From Clostridium sp. CAG:571 (GTDB lineage: Bacteria; Bacillota; Clostridia; TANB77; CAG-508): DNA of 64,000 bases. Location of the stretch: positions 31,091 to 95,090 of the forward strand of contig HF999505.1 in assembly GCA_000434015.1 (NCBI GenBank), in the 5' to 3' direction. Position 1 is the stretch's first letter. Each line of letters starts with the position of its first letter. The translations under genes were made by a program, and so were the position numbers. The notes under the pieces were generated by a model that was not told where the DNA came from, did no database searches, and saw only the letters and a list, made by a program, of their open reading frames with translations. Of this stretch, positions 1 through 9,573 are shown piece after piece.

Positions 1-666
1 GATCCAATTTCTTTGCTGAGTTTTTATTTTATCTAAGAAATCAACATCGTCTAAGTCATCAATTAATCTTTGCGCATAATCAGTGATTTTAAGCATCCAT
101 TCAGATTTTTCTTTTTGAACAACAGGGCTTCCACATCTCTCACAAACACCATTTACAACTTCTTCATTTGCCAAACCAACTTTACAACCTGTGCAAAAAT
201 TTATTGGCATTGTTGCTTTATATGCTAATCCCTTTTTATATAATTGGATAAAAATCCATTGTGTCCATTTATAATAATTTGGATCAGTTGTATTAATTGT
301 TCTTGACCAATCAAAAGAAAAGCCAAGTGATTTTAATTGTGATGTAAAATGCTCTATATTTTTAGCTGTTGTTATTTTGGGATGTACATTTGTTTTTATT
401 GCATAATTTTCAGCAGGCAAACCAAATGCATCAAACCCAATAGGGTATAAGACATTATAACCTTGTAATCTTCTTTTTCTTGCAATTATATCTAAAGCAG
501 TATAACTACGTGGATGACCCACATGTAAACCTTGTCCTGATGGATAAGGAAATTCAATTAATCCATACCATTTTTTCATAGTATAATCGTTTTTAGCATT
601 AAAAGTTCCTTCTTTTTCCCATTTGTCTTGCCATTTTTTTTCGATTTTTTGAAAATTATATTCCAT
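1..666 (-). CDS. leuS: Leucyl-tRNA synthetase, N-terminal part (runs off window)
   Basis: Charges tRNA-Leu with leucine in the cytosol. The visible ~222 residues read from ATG at 666 and include the class I HIGH-type signature as GLHVGHPRSYTALD, the conserved PIGFDAFGLPAENYAI block, and the start of the zinc insertion with a CTGC pair and a later CERC pair. A ribosome site (AGGAAG) lies just before the start. The rest, including the editing domain and KMSKS loop, lies beyond base 1. I see no T-box in the short upstream region, which it shares divergently with the small membrane peptide. No in-frame CGG codon is present in this part. Confidence 0.95.
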   Translation of the reverse strand, partial: MEYNFQKIEKKWQDKWEKEGTFNAKNDYTMKKWYGLIEFPYPSGQGLHVGHPRSYTALDIIARKRRLQGYNVLYPIGFDAFGLPAENYAIKTNVHPKITTAKNIEHFTSQLKSLGFSFDWSRTINTTDPNYYKWTQWIFIQLYKKGLAYKATMPINFCTGCKVGLANEEVVNGVCERCGSPVVQKEKSEWMLKITDYAQRLIDDLDDVDFLDKIKTQQRNWI

Positions 667-765
667 TTATTCATCTTCCTTTCGAATTCTAAATTGTATG
701 TATCATAAATTGCCATAATTATACTACAATATAGGGAAAAAATAAAGATAATATACATAAATTTA

Positions 766-794
766 TTGAAATTATCATATATTTGTGGTATAAT
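766..794 (+). promoter_or_regulatory. Sigma-A-type promoter for the 35-aa peptide
   Basis: TTGAAA at 766-771, a 17-base spacer and a perfect TATAAT at 789-794, about 50 bases before the ATG at 846. Seen directly; activity is inferred. Confidence 0.75.
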
Positions 795-845
795 AAATGT
801 TCAACAATAAAATTTTAAGAAATAAAGTTGAAAGGAGAAAAGAAA

Positions 846-953
846 ATGAAGTATTACTTCGTTTCGAAAAAGCAGTGGATTGCGGCAATGGTTATCAAAG
901 CTTGTTGCATATTTACTCTAATCTGCGTATTTGTTGCTGTAGCAGCAAAGTAA
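846..953 (+). CDS. 35-aa single-span membrane peptide, unknown function
   Basis: A very short ORF of 35 codons, MKYYFVSKKQW followed by a hydrophobic helix containing two adjacent cysteines (ACCIF) and ending VAVAAK. It is flanked by a strong promoter (766-794), a good ribosome site (AAAGGAG eight bases before ATG) and a strong terminator only six bases after the stop, so it looks like a monocistronic gene and not a chance ORF. The peptide has a basic N-terminus and one predicted transmembrane span, as in small membrane regulators or type I toxin-like peptides. No antisense RNA could be made out, so a toxin role is not claimed. I do not recognise the family. Confidence 0.6.
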   Translation: MKYYFVSKKQWIAAMVIKACCIFTLICVFVAVAAK

Positions 954-959
954 TAAGGT

Positions 960-993
960 GGCTGGGATAGAAATCCTGGCCGTCTTTTTTTTT
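960..993 (+). terminator. Rho-independent terminator
   Basis: Nine-pair stem GGCTGGGAT / ATCCTGGCC (two G-U pairs) with a four-base AGAA loop, followed by a run of eight T. Ends the small peptide transcript before adhE. Confidence 0.85.
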
Positions 994-1069
994 GCTATGT
1001 AATTAAGTAAATTACATTTGGAAAAGTACTTTTATGAAAAAAATATCAATATATGTCAATGTAATTCTA

Positions 1070-1098
1070 TTGACAAAAATACTAATTAATAGATAAAA
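1070..1098 (+). promoter_or_regulatory. Probable promoter of adhE
   Basis: TTGACA at 1070-1075 and an AT-rich -10 (GATAAA/ATAAAA) 16-17 bases further on, about 30 bases before the ATG. No clear Rex-type operator palindrome was seen. Confidence 0.5.
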
Positions 1099-1125
1099 TT
1101 AAAGCAAAATAAAAAGGAGGTTTTT

Positions 1126-3736
1126 ATGGCAATAGAAATTAGTCAAGAAGAGAAAAATAGAATAAAGTTAATGATAGATAACTTGGTAGAAAAAGCAAAA
1201 GTTGCATCTAATGAATATTTAAAATTAAGCCAAGAGCAAGTAAATAGTATTATAAAAGCAATGGCAATGGCAGGGCTTGAGCATCATATGGAGCTTGCTA
1301 AAATGGCAGTAGAAGAAACTGGACGTGGAATTTATGAAGATAAAATAATAAAAAATATGTTTGCAACAGAATATATTTATCATAGTATAAAATATGATAA
1401 GACAGTAGGCGTTATTTCTGAAAATGAAGAGGAAGGATATGTAGAGATTGCAGAACCTGTAGGAATTATAGCAGGAGTAACACCTGTTACAAACCCAACT
1501 TCAACAACTATGTTTAAATCTATTATTGCAGCAAAAACAAGAAATGTAATTATATTTGGTTTTCATCCATCAGCACAAAAATGTAGTGTAGAAGCGGCAA
1601 AAATTGTAAGAGATGCTGCAATAAAAGCTGGAGCTCCAGAAAATTGTATTTTATGGATAGAAGAACCATCTATTACAGCAACCAACTTTTTAATGAACCA
1701 TCCAGATGTTAATTTGATACTAGCAACTGGTGGAACTGGAATGGTAAAGGCTGCATATTCATGTGGAAAACCAGCTTTAGGGGTAGGACCACGGAAATGT
1801 TCCTTGTTATATAGATAAAACAGCCAAATTAAAAACATCTGTTAATGATTTGGTACTTTCAAAATCTTTTGATAATGGAATGATTTGTGCATCAGAACAG
1901 TCTGTAATAGTAGATAGAGAAATTAAAGATGAATTTGAGAGATTAATGAGAGAAGCTGGATGTTATTTTTTAACTGCAGATGAAACAGAAAAGTTAAAAG
2001 GCAGCATGTTTATAGAAGAAAAAGGGTGTGCATTAAATGCAGATATTGTAGGGAAAAGTCCATATAATATTGCAAAAAGAGCAGGAATAGAAATACCAAT
2101 AGAAACAAAAGTGCTAGTTTTAAAAGAAAACGGTGTAGGGGTTAGTTATCCATTTTCAAAAGAAAAATTAAGCCCTGTTTTAGCATATTATATAGTAAAT
2201 GGAAGAGATGAAGGTATTGAACTTGCAGAAAAATTAATTGAATTTGGAGGATTAGGACATTCAGCAGTTATTCATTCAGAAGATGAAGAAACTATTTTGA
2301 AATTTTCGGAAGTAGTAAAAGCAGGAAGAATTATAGTAAATTCACCATCAACACATGGAGCAATAGGAGATATTTATAATACAAATATGCCATCACTTAC
2401 ACTAGGATGTGGAACTTTTGGAGGAAATTCAACTACAGCTAATGTATCATCAGTTAATTTAATTAATGTGAAAAAGGTAGCGAAAAGGAGAGTAAATATG
2501 CAATGGTTTAAAATTCCAGATAAAATATATTTTGAAGCAGGTTCTATTCAATATTTAGAAAAAATGCCAAATATAACAAGGGCTTTTATAGTAACAGATC
2601 AATCAATGGTTAAACTAGGATATATAGATAAAATTTTATATCATTTAAGAAAAAGACAAGAATATGTTCATTCAGAAATTTTTTCAGAGGTTGAATCTGA
2701 TCCATCTTTTGATACAATAAATAAAGGTGTCAAAATGATGAATGAATTTAAACCAGATGTTGTTATTGCAGTAGGTGGAGGTAGTCCAATAGATGCTGCA
2801 AAGGGAATGTGGTTATTTTATGAGCATCCAGATGCTGATGCAGATGGAATGAAGCTTAAATTTATGGATATTAGAAAACGTACTTATAAGTTTCCAAAAC
2901 TTGGTGAAAAAGCAAAAATGGTAGCAATACCAACCACATCAGGAACTGGGTCTGAAGTAACGTCTTTTGCAGTAATTACAGATAAACAAAATAATAAAAA
3001 ATATCCACTAGCCGATTATGAATTAACACCAGATGTTGCAATTGTAGATCCTGATTTAGTAATGTCATTGCCTAAAAAGATAACAGCAGATACAGGGATG
3101 GATGTTTTGACACATGCAATTGAGTCATATGTTTCTAATATGGCATCTGATTATACAGATGGATTAGCAGAAAAAGCTGCAGAACTTGTTTTTAAAAATT
3201 TAAGAGAAGCATACAATAATGGAAATAATAAGGTGGCTAGAGAAAAAATGCATAATGCAAGTACTATTGCAGGGATGGCATTTACAAATGCTTTCTTAGG
3301 AATAAACCATTCAATAGCACATAAAATGGGAGCTGAATTTCATTTGGCACATGGAAGAATTAATGCCATTTTATTACCATATGTTATAAGATATAATTCA
3401 TCAAAACCTACAAAATTTGTATCATTTCCTAAGTATGAGTATTTTATTGCAGATCAAAAATATGCAGATATTTCAAGAAGAATGGGATTCCCAGCTTATA
3501 CAAATGAAGAAGGAGTTAATTCTTTAATTTCAGAAATTAAAAAATTGAATTCAGATTTAGGAATAGAAAAGTCTTTTAAAGAAGCAGGTGTTAATGAAGA
3601 AGAATTTTTATCTAAAGTAGATATGCTTGCAGATAGAGCTTTTGAAGATCAATGTACAACAGCAAACCCAAGATTACCATTAGTTAGCGAATTAAAGCAA
3701 ATAATGATTGATGCGTATTATGGAAATGAAATTTAA
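1126..3736 (+). CDS. adhE: Bifunctional aldehyde-alcohol dehydrogenase AdhE, with +1 shift at CGGA
   Basis: Converts acetyl-CoA to acetaldehyde and then ethanol with NADH, the main ethanol route of fermenting clostridia. Residues 1 to ~445 are the CoA-acylating aldehyde dehydrogenase domain and ~458 to 869 the iron alcohol dehydrogenase domain (GGGSPIDAAKG, PTTSGTGSEVT, NHSIAHKMGAEFHLAHG). The frame changes at codon 223: the family motif GVGPGNVP is encoded as cca-CGGA-aat, so plain triplet reading gives a stop 24 bases later. Reading CGGA as glycine gives 869 residues, normal for AdhE. The catalytic cysteine (NGMICASEQ) lies after the shift, so the unshifted product would be inactive. Strong AAAAGGAGG ribosome site; terminator follows. 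Confidence 0.93.
1792..1795 (+). other. CGGA +1 frameshift site in adhE
   Basis: In-frame CGG (codon 223) followed by A. Triplet reading gives Arg and then a stop at 1816-1818; reading CGGA as Gly restores GPGNVP. Preceding codon cca, next codon aat. Confidence 0.88.
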
Positions 3737-3756
3737 TTAGTATAGAAAATAAAAAA

Positions 3757-3799
3757 GACCAACCTTTTATGAATAACTCATTATAAGGTTGGTTTTTAT
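3757..3799. terminator. Bidirectional terminator between adhE and the RelA-like gene
   Basis: Stem ACCAACCTT / AAGGTTGGT, extended by A-T pairs, flanked by an A-run on the left and a T-run on the right, so it can serve both convergent genes. Confidence 0.85.
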
Positions 3800-3822
3800 T
3801 GTTAAGGAGTACCAAAAAGTTC

Positions 3823-4674
3823 TTAGAAGTTTGACAACTCAAGGAACGTTCTTGGAATTAAGATTCCAGCAAAATCGTGGAACCTTGTGCCGTCTACAAG
3901 GATGAAATCCTCGCAAATGATTTTGGATATGTCTACGTTTTCTGCTTTGATTGGAACATATGCATCGCGCTCGGTATATTTTGAGTTTTTATGCTGTGAG
4001 TGCAGTGCAGTTCCATGCTCAGCCGTTGCATCCATATAGGTTGAACGAACTTGAAATTCAAATTCATTTCCAGCGCTATTACGGAATATAATATGGGCTG
4101 ACTGGTATCCATTACTCTTGGGATGTGCAATATAGTCCTTTACCAAGGGAATGTAATCAGGATTAAGAATCTTTTGAGCCTGTAATAAGGACAAGTTCTC
4201 GTCTGTGTCAAATAAAACTTCAGCTTCATCAGGTTGGAAACCAAATTTAGCACAAAATTCTATGACAAAATTCACAATTTCATAGCAATACTGTGTAGCG
4301 ACTGCTGGAGTTTGAGCGGATGTGACAAGGCGTGTAGCCAGTGAGTCATTCAGTTTTGCTGCATAGTCAGAGATGGTTCTCTGTCTATAAACTTGTAATG
4401 CAGCTTTGTTGGCTGCAGAAACCAGCGACTTTTTACGACCAGAGATTTTAAGCTTATAATTTTTTGCAAGCTCATAGTATATGGACGTAATAAGTTTTTG
4501 AACCTCATTGCAAAATGCTGTGTTTTCAACAATATTTTGATAGTGGTCCATCAAGTTGGCTTCAGTTAAGTTACCAAAGTCAGCCGGTGCAAGCCGAAGG
4601 CTTGAGGTGAAGAGTCGGATGATTTGGGTAACAGTTTTTCCTTGGTAGAGGAACTGTAAGATGTTGTCTTTCAT
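3823..4674 (-). CDS. RelA/SpoT synthetase-like protein, probably acquired
   Basis: A 283-aa protein with the marks of the RelA/SpoT nucleotidyltransferase fold: DYIAHPKSNGYQSAH near residue 180-195 and EFEFQVRSTYMDATAEHG near 207-225, both typical of (p)ppGpp synthetases. There is no HD hydrolase domain or TGS/ACT tail, so it would be a stand-alone small alarmone synthetase or a relative. The usual DLIGVRI-like strand is poorly conserved (SLATRLV), so activity is uncertain. Base and codon use are richer in GC than in the neighbours, and it carries an in-frame CGG read as Arg (SLRLAPAD, next base C), which resident genes avoid. This suggests recent transfer. Start is ATG at 4674 behind AAAAAGGAG. 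Confidence 0.7.
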   Translation of the reverse strand: MKDNILQFLYQGKTVTQIIRLFTSSLRLAPADFGNLTEANLMDHYQNIVENTAFCNEVQKLITSIYYELAKNYKLKISGRKKSLVSAANKAALQVYRQRTISDYAAKLNDSLATRLVTSAQTPAVATQYCYEIVNFVIEFCAKFGFQPDEAEVLFDTDENLSLLQAQKILNPDYIPLVKDYIAHPKSNGYQSAHIIFRNSAGNEFEFQVRSTYMDATAEHGTALHSQHKNSKYTERDAYVPIKAENVDISKIICEDFILVDGTRFHDFAGILIPRTFLELSNF

Positions 4675-4878
4675 AAGATTTCTCCTTTTTAATAAAATTT
4701 GAGGGATTTACATAAGAATATTATACCATAAAATAAGAAAAAAGTAAAGAAAACGAGCTTGTTACGGCTTTTTTAGAAATTAACTGTAAAATAATTTTAA
4801 AAAATTATTTTATAAAAATGGAATTGCAAAATAAAAAGTAATATGTTAAATATATTAGTTATAGGAGGTGATATAGGT

Positions 4879-5418
4879 ATGTTATTAGAATATGTAAAAA
4901 GATATGAAAAAAGTTCTATTATAACATCAATATTGATGTTAATTGTATCAATTCTTTTAATTTTAATGCCAGAAACTATACTAAATTCAATAGTTGTTTT
5001 ATTAGGTATTGCAGCTTTATTAGATGGAATACTTCATAGCATTTCTTATATTATAACAGATAAAGAAATGAAGGCTTTTAGTAATGAATTGTTTTTCGGA
5101 ATATTAGAGATAATGACAAGTGGATTATTATTTTTATTTAAAGCTAACATTATAAATATTTTTCCAGTAATAATAGGAATATGGATAATTATTGCAGGAG
5201 TAACAAAATTTCAATTAGCATTTAACTTAAGAGGAATAGATAGTAAATGGATAGTTGTATTATTATCTTCTATAATATCAATAATATTAGGTGTTTTAAT
5301 TATTTTAAATCCATTTAGTACAGTTATGACAATAACTGTTATTTCAGGAATAATTTTGTTTATAACTGAAATTTGTAACTTAATTGAAAGTGCTTATTTG
5401 TTAATTAAATTGAAATAA
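4879..5418 (+). CDS. DUF308/HdeD-like membrane protein
   Basis: About 179 residues, nearly all hydrophobic, with roughly six membrane spans in three pairs and short polar loops, the pattern of the DUF308 (HdeD-like) family. Function in Firmicutes is unknown; HdeD in E. coli is linked to acid resistance. An in-frame ATG at 4843 exists, but the ribosome site AGGAGGTGAT at 4863-4872 points to ATG 4879, giving MLLEYVKRYEKSS. It stands alone between the acquired RelA-like gene and the ABC exporter leader. I see no active-site motif. Confidence 0.65.
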   Translation: MLLEYVKRYEKSSIITSILMLIVSILLILMPETILNSIVVLLGIAALLDGILHSISYIITDKEMKAFSNELFFGILEIMTSGLLFLFKANIINIFPVIIGIWIIIAGVTKFQLAFNLRGIDSKWIVVLLSSIISIILGVLIILNPFSTVMTITVISGIILFITEICNLIESAYLLIKLK

Positions 5419-5453
5419 TATATTTTTATTTTAGTGTATTAGAAATATGCTAC

Positions 5454-5487
5454 TTGACAAAAAAATACAAATTTGTTAACATATAAT
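5454..5487 (+). promoter_or_regulatory. Promoter of the ABC exporter leader
   Basis: TTGACA at 5454-5459, 17-base spacer and TAACAT at 5477-5482 (a TATAAT also begins at 5482), ahead of the short leader ORF and hairpins. Confidence 0.65.
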
Positions 5488-5515
5488 TATATTTTTAAAG
5501 AAAGAAGTGATAAAA

Positions 5516-5551
5516 ATGATGAAATTTTTTGGGAGAAAAAACAAAAATTAA
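5516..5551 (+). CDS. 11-aa leader peptide ahead of the ABC exporter
   Basis: ATG ATG then nine codons to TAA: MMKFFGRKNKN. It has a ribosome site (AAGAAGTGAT) at good spacing and lies between a promoter and two hairpins, the second a terminator, directly before a heterodimeric ABC multidrug exporter. This is the layout of ribosome-mediated attenuation, as at bmrB-bmrCD in Bacillus subtilis, where drug-stalled ribosomes on the leader open the terminator. The role here is inferred from layout only. Confidence 0.5.
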   Translation: MMKFFGRKNKN

Positions 5552-5557
5552 ATACTA

Positions 5558-5596
5558 AGGTTATAACAAATGTAAAATTTATTTGTATTATAGCCT
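5558..5596 (+). promoter_or_regulatory. Leader hairpin after the 11-aa ORF
   Basis: Left arm AGGTTATAACAAAT (5558-5571) pairs with ATTTGTATTATAGCCT (5581-5596) with a two-base bulge. It starts seven bases after the leader stop codon, so a stalled ribosome could affect it. Confidence 0.5.
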
Positions 5597-5649
5597 AATT
5601 ATAGTACGAATAAAAATTGCATCATTTTTATATAAACATAAAAGCAAAA

Positions 5650-5676
5650 GGCAGATTTTTATTAGTCTGTCTTTTT
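5650..5676 (+). terminator. Terminator/attenuator upstream of the ABC exporter
   Basis: Stem GGCAGA / TCTGTC with a ten-base loop and five T, ending about 40 bases before the first exporter ATG. It lies inside the transcript leader, so it is probably conditional. Confidence 0.65.
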
Positions 5677-5717
5677 ATGATTTTATATAAAAATATAGCT
5701 GTAAAAGGAGGGAGAAA

Positions 5718-7463
5718 ATGAAGCAGGAATTAATAAAAAGTTTAAAAAAATACAAATGGAAAATCTTAATAGAAATTATATTAATTGTTTTTTGTGTGAT
5801 TTTTATAGCATATCCATCAAAATTAATAGGTAAAATGGTCGATTTACTATATAATGCAGAAATGAACAAAACAGAAATTATAAAGTCTGTAATCCAATTA
5901 TTATTTGTGTCTTTGGTAATTATAGTTACAAGAATAGCATGGAAAAATTTAGACTTTAGAATCAACATTTATATAGATAAAGATATTAGAGATAGATTAT
6001 TTACAAAACTTCTTAAAGCAAAAGTAGAGTCACTAAATGAAATAAAAAATGGTGAGATAATGTCTTATTTTGTAAGTGATCTGCGAAAAGTAACTATGAC
6101 AACATCAAAATTTATATCAACAGGAACAAGAATAATTGCTAATTTTGCAGTGGCAATTACAATGATGAGTAGTTTATGTAATATAAAGTTGACAGTAATA
6201 TCATTAATGCCAGTGTTTGCAACAATAGTAATAATAATTCTAATAAGAAATAGAATGGATAAAAGCTTCAAATTGGCACAAAAAAGTTTCACAGACTTGT
6301 CTGAATATGTACAGGAAAGTACTGATAGTGTACGAACCATGAAAGCTTTTTGTGGAGAAGAAAAACAAATAGAAGAATTTGAGAAAAAAAATGCCACATT
6401 AAAGAAGAATAATATAAGTGTTTCAATAAATCAAAATTTATTGTTTGTATGTGTAAGTTTTGGATTTGGAATAGCATATGCAATTTCGTTATTATATGGT
6501 TCAAACTTAGTTTTGAAAAATGAAATATCGATAGGTGATTTAATAGCATTTAATGGGTATTTAGCAATATTAGAAGCTCCAGTAACATGGATTCCATGGC
6601 TACTTGGAAGAGCTAAGAAATTTAAAGTATCTTTTGATAGGTTGGATAAAATGTTTAAATTACCAGAAGAGGAAATAGAAGATTTTGAAAAAAATAATAA
6701 TGATAAATTAGAAGGAAATATTGAAATTAAAAATTTAACATATAATTATCCCGGATATATAGAAACTGTATTAGAAAATATAAATATAAACATAAAAAAG
6801 GGAGAAAGTTTGGGGATTATTGGTGTTATAGGAAGTGGAAAAACTACACTAATGAATCTTTTATTAAAATTATATGATGTAGAAAGAGGAAAAATATTTA
6901 TAGATGGAAAAGACATAAATGATATTAAGGTAAAAACCATAAGAGATAATATATGTTATATAACACAAGATAATTTTTTATTTTCAGCCACATTGAAAGA
7001 AAATATAAATTTATTTAAAGATGAGTATAAAGACGAAGATATTGAAGAAAGCACAAAACAAGCAATGATATATGATGAAATATCAAGTATGGAAGAAGGT
7101 ATAAATACAGTAATAGGAGAAAAAGGAATAGACTTATCTGGAGGACAAAAGCAAAGAGTAGTAATATCAAGAGCCTTTTTAAACAACAGTAACATAATAA
7201 TATTTGATGATACATTTTCAGCTTTAGACAATAGAACAGAACAACATGTATTAAATAACATAAAAGAGTTAACTAAAAATAAAACATGTATAATAGTATC
7301 AAACAGAATATCAGATATAAAAGATTGTGACAAAATAATTGTATTAGAACAAGGAGAAATAGTAGAACAAGGAACACATCAAACACTATTAAAAACAAAT
7401 GGAAAATATCAAGAATTTTATCAAAACCAAGCTCACAAAGCACAATCAACATTACTAGACTAA
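5718..7463 (+). CDS. ABC exporter half-transporter, degenerate catalytic site (BmrC-like)
   Basis: A 581-aa fused membrane plus ATPase subunit: about six spans in residues 1-300, then a nucleotide-binding domain with Walker A GVIGSGKTT near 368, signature LSGGQKQR near 473 and Walker B IIIFDDTFSALD near 494. The catalytic Glu after Walker B is Asp (DD instead of DE), the mark of the degenerate site in heterodimeric exporters such as BmrCD. Its partner is the next gene, which has a canonical Walker B but an altered signature. The pair probably exports drugs or other amphipathic compounds. ATG at 5718 follows AAAAGGAGGG. Expression may be controlled by the leader at 5454-5676. Confidence 0.85.
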   Translation: MKQELIKSLKKYKWKILIEIILIVFCVIFIAYPSKLIGKMVDLLYNAEMNKTEIIKSVIQLLFVSLVIIVTRIAWKNLDFRINIYIDKDIRDRLFTKLLKAKVESLNEIKNGEIMSYFVSDLRKVTMTTSKFISTGTRIIANFAVAITMMSSLCNIKLTVISLMPVFATIVIIILIRNRMDKSFKLAQKSFTDLSEYVQESTDSVRTMKAFCGEEKQIEEFEKKNATLKKNNISVSINQNLLFVCVSFGFGIAYAISLLYGSNLVLKNEISIGDLIAFNGYLAILEAPVTWIPWLLGRAKKFKVSFDRLDKMFKLPEEEIEDFEKNNNDKLEGNIEIKNLTYNYPGYIETVLENININIKKGESLGIIGVIGSGKTTLMNLLLKLYDVERGKIFIDGKDINDIKVKTIRDNICYITQDNFLFSATLKENINLFKDEYKDEDIEESTKQAMIYDEISSMEEGINTVIGEKGIDLSGGQKQRVVISRAFLNNSNIIIFDDTFSALDNRTEQHVLNNIKELTKNKTCIIVSNRISDIKDCDKIIVLEQGEIVEQGTHQTLLKTNGKYQEFYQNQAHKAQSTLLD

Positions 7464-7559
7464 AGCTTGGGGACGGGGCAAAAAAATAAAGTACAAATAA
7501 TCAACGAATTAGCAATGACAGAATAAAAAATTTAAATATAAATATTGAAAGGAGGATAT

Positions 7560-9302
7560 ATGAAGGAAAAAACATTAAAAAGATTTAAAATAATGGTTAA
7601 GCCATACAAAAAAACTATAATAATTGTAACTTTAATGGCTTTATTTATTGATGTTTGTGAGCTGGTTAAACCATTTTTATTAGAACAAGTTATGGATAAA
7701 TATCTACCAGATAAATTGTATGTATATAATGGTATAAGTATTGCTGCAATTGTAGCTTTTTATATAATAATAGTAATTATAGGAAACATAGTTGATTATA
7801 TAAATAGAATCACTACCAATAATATGGGCGAAAAAGTAATGTATAATTTACGTAATCAATTATATAAATATATTGAAAAAGCAAATGTATCATTTCATGA
7901 TAAAACACCATCGGGAAAATTATATGTAAGAGTAACAAGTGATACTGAAGATGTTTATGCTCTATTTAGTGAGGTAATAACAACTTTTCCGAAAGATTTG
8001 ATAATTATAATTGGACTACTTGTGATGATGGTATATATAAGTTTTCAATTGGCAACAATAAATATTTTAATAATTCCATTATTATTAATTGTAACAATAA
8101 CTATTTCAAAAATGCTGAGGAAGATATTTAGTAGGTCAAAAGAATTTAGAACAGTACTAAATACATTTTTAGCAGAATCTATATATGGTATAAAGTTAAT
8201 AAAGATATTCAATAGGCAGAAAGAAAAACAAGAAGAATGTGAAAAAAATACTAAAAATCATAGAGAATCTTTAAAAAATATAGGAATTCTTTACGGAATA
8301 TTACCAGGTATGATGAATTTAATTGAAAATATAGGAATCTCATTAATAGTTCTATTTTGCGCTAATAAGTGGCTGGGAATTAACTTAGATGTAGGAATAG
8401 TATATTTATTTATAACGTATTTAAGAAAAATATTTGAGCCAATAGATAGGATAATTGAGAATGTCGAAGTTGTACAAGATGCAACTAGTTCTATAGATAA
8501 AATATATGAGATTTTAGAACATGATGAGTATTTAGAAGATTACGATTCCGGAATTAAGTTAGAAAAAGTAAGAGGTAAGATTGAATTTAGAAATGTATGG
8601 TTTGCATATGAAGCAGAAAATTGGATTTTGAAAGATGTAAGTTTTACAATTAATCCAGGAGAAAGTATTGCTTTAGTAGGAAAAACTGGATCTGGTAAAA
8701 CTACAATTACAAATTTAATTAATAGATTTTACACAATTCAAAAAGGAGAAATTTTATTAGATGATATTAATATAAATGATATAAATTTAAAATCTCTTAG
8801 AAAAAGTATAGGAACAATCTTACAGGATCCTTTTATATTTGCTAAATCCATAAAAGATAATATTAAATTATATTCAAATACATCAGATGAGAAAATAGGA
8901 GAAGCGGTAAAATTAGCATCAGCCACTGATTTTATAAATTCACAAAATAATGGAATAAATGAAATTGCAGCAGAAAGAGGAAATTCATATTCTGCAGGTC
9001 AAAAACAGCTTATTGCTTTTGCTAGAATATTTGCACAAGATCCATTAATATTTATATTAGATGAAGCAACTGCAAATATTGATACTACAACTGAAGAATT
9101 GATTCAGAAATCTGTAGATAAAATATCTGCTAAAAAAACATCAATATTTATAGCACATAGATTATCTACAATTGTGAATGTTGATAAAATTATTGTGCTA
9201 AATAAAGGAAAGATTTTAGAACAAGGAAGTCATAATGAATTATTACAAAAAGATGGATATTATGCAAAATTATATAATGCATATTATAATAGTTTAAATT
9301 AG
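7560..9302 (+). CDS. ABC exporter half-transporter, catalytic partner (BmrD-like)
   Basis: About 580 residues with an N-terminal six-span membrane domain and a C-terminal ATPase: Walker A GKTGSGKTT near 373, signature YSAGQKQL near 478 (Gly-to-Ala in the first Gly of SGGQ) and Walker B IFILDEATANID near 497 with the catalytic Glu. With the upstream half-transporter it makes one normal and one degenerate ATP site, as expected for a heterodimer. A longer reading from 7545 is possible, but GAAAGGAGG sits immediately before ATG 7560, which is preferred. A terminator follows at 9348. Confidence 0.85.
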   Translation: MKEKTLKRFKIMVKPYKKTIIIVTLMALFIDVCELVKPFLLEQVMDKYLPDKLYVYNGISIAAIVAFYIIIVIIGNIVDYINRITTNNMGEKVMYNLRNQLYKYIEKANVSFHDKTPSGKLYVRVTSDTEDVYALFSEVITTFPKDLIIIIGLLVMMVYISFQLATINILIIPLLLIVTITISKMLRKIFSRSKEFRTVLNTFLAESIYGIKLIKIFNRQKEKQEECEKNTKNHRESLKNIGILYGILPGMMNLIENIGISLIVLFCANKWLGINLDVGIVYLFITYLRKIFEPIDRIIENVEVVQDATSSIDKIYEILEHDEYLEDYDSGIKLEKVRGKIEFRNVWFAYEAENWILKDVSFTINPGESIALVGKTGSGKTTITNLINRFYTIQKGEILLDDININDINLKSLRKSIGTILQDPFIFAKSIKDNIKLYSNTSDEKIGEAVKLASATDFINSQNNGINEIAAERGNSYSAGQKQLIAFARIFAQDPLIFILDEATANIDTTTEELIQKSVDKISAKKTSIFIAHRLSTIVNVDKIIVLNKGKILEQGSHNELLQKDGYYAKLYNAYYNSLN

Positions 9303-9347
9303 TGGAAAAATTTTTAGTAAAATAATAGGTGAAATAACTATGAAAGT

Positions 9348-9388
9348 AAAACACAATATATATGACGTTTTTATTGTGTTTTATTTTT
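9348..9388 (+). terminator. Terminator after the ABC exporter operon
   Basis: Stem AAAACACAAT / ATTGTGTTTT with a 15-base loop, followed by a T-rich run. Confidence 0.75.
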
Positions 9389-9531
9389 GGTTAGTAAGTA
9401 AAAATTTAAGTGCAAAAGAAAATGAAATTTGAAATAATCACAGATAGTAAATAAACAATACAACTAAAACTATTACTTATAAAGTTGAATAAATGATAAA
9501 AAAATAAAGAGTTCTAATACAACCTTTGTGC

Positions 9532-9540
9532 GAATACAAT
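9532..9540 (+). promoter_or_regulatory. Possible sigma-E-like -10 of spoIIID
   Basis: GAATACAAT resembles the CATACAAT -10 of mother-cell sigma-E promoters, the expected control of spoIIID. The -35 is not convincing at the right spacing, so this is weak. Confidence 0.3.
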
Positions 9541-9573
9541 TAAACAAAAGTATTTGCATGGGGGTTTTCTTAA

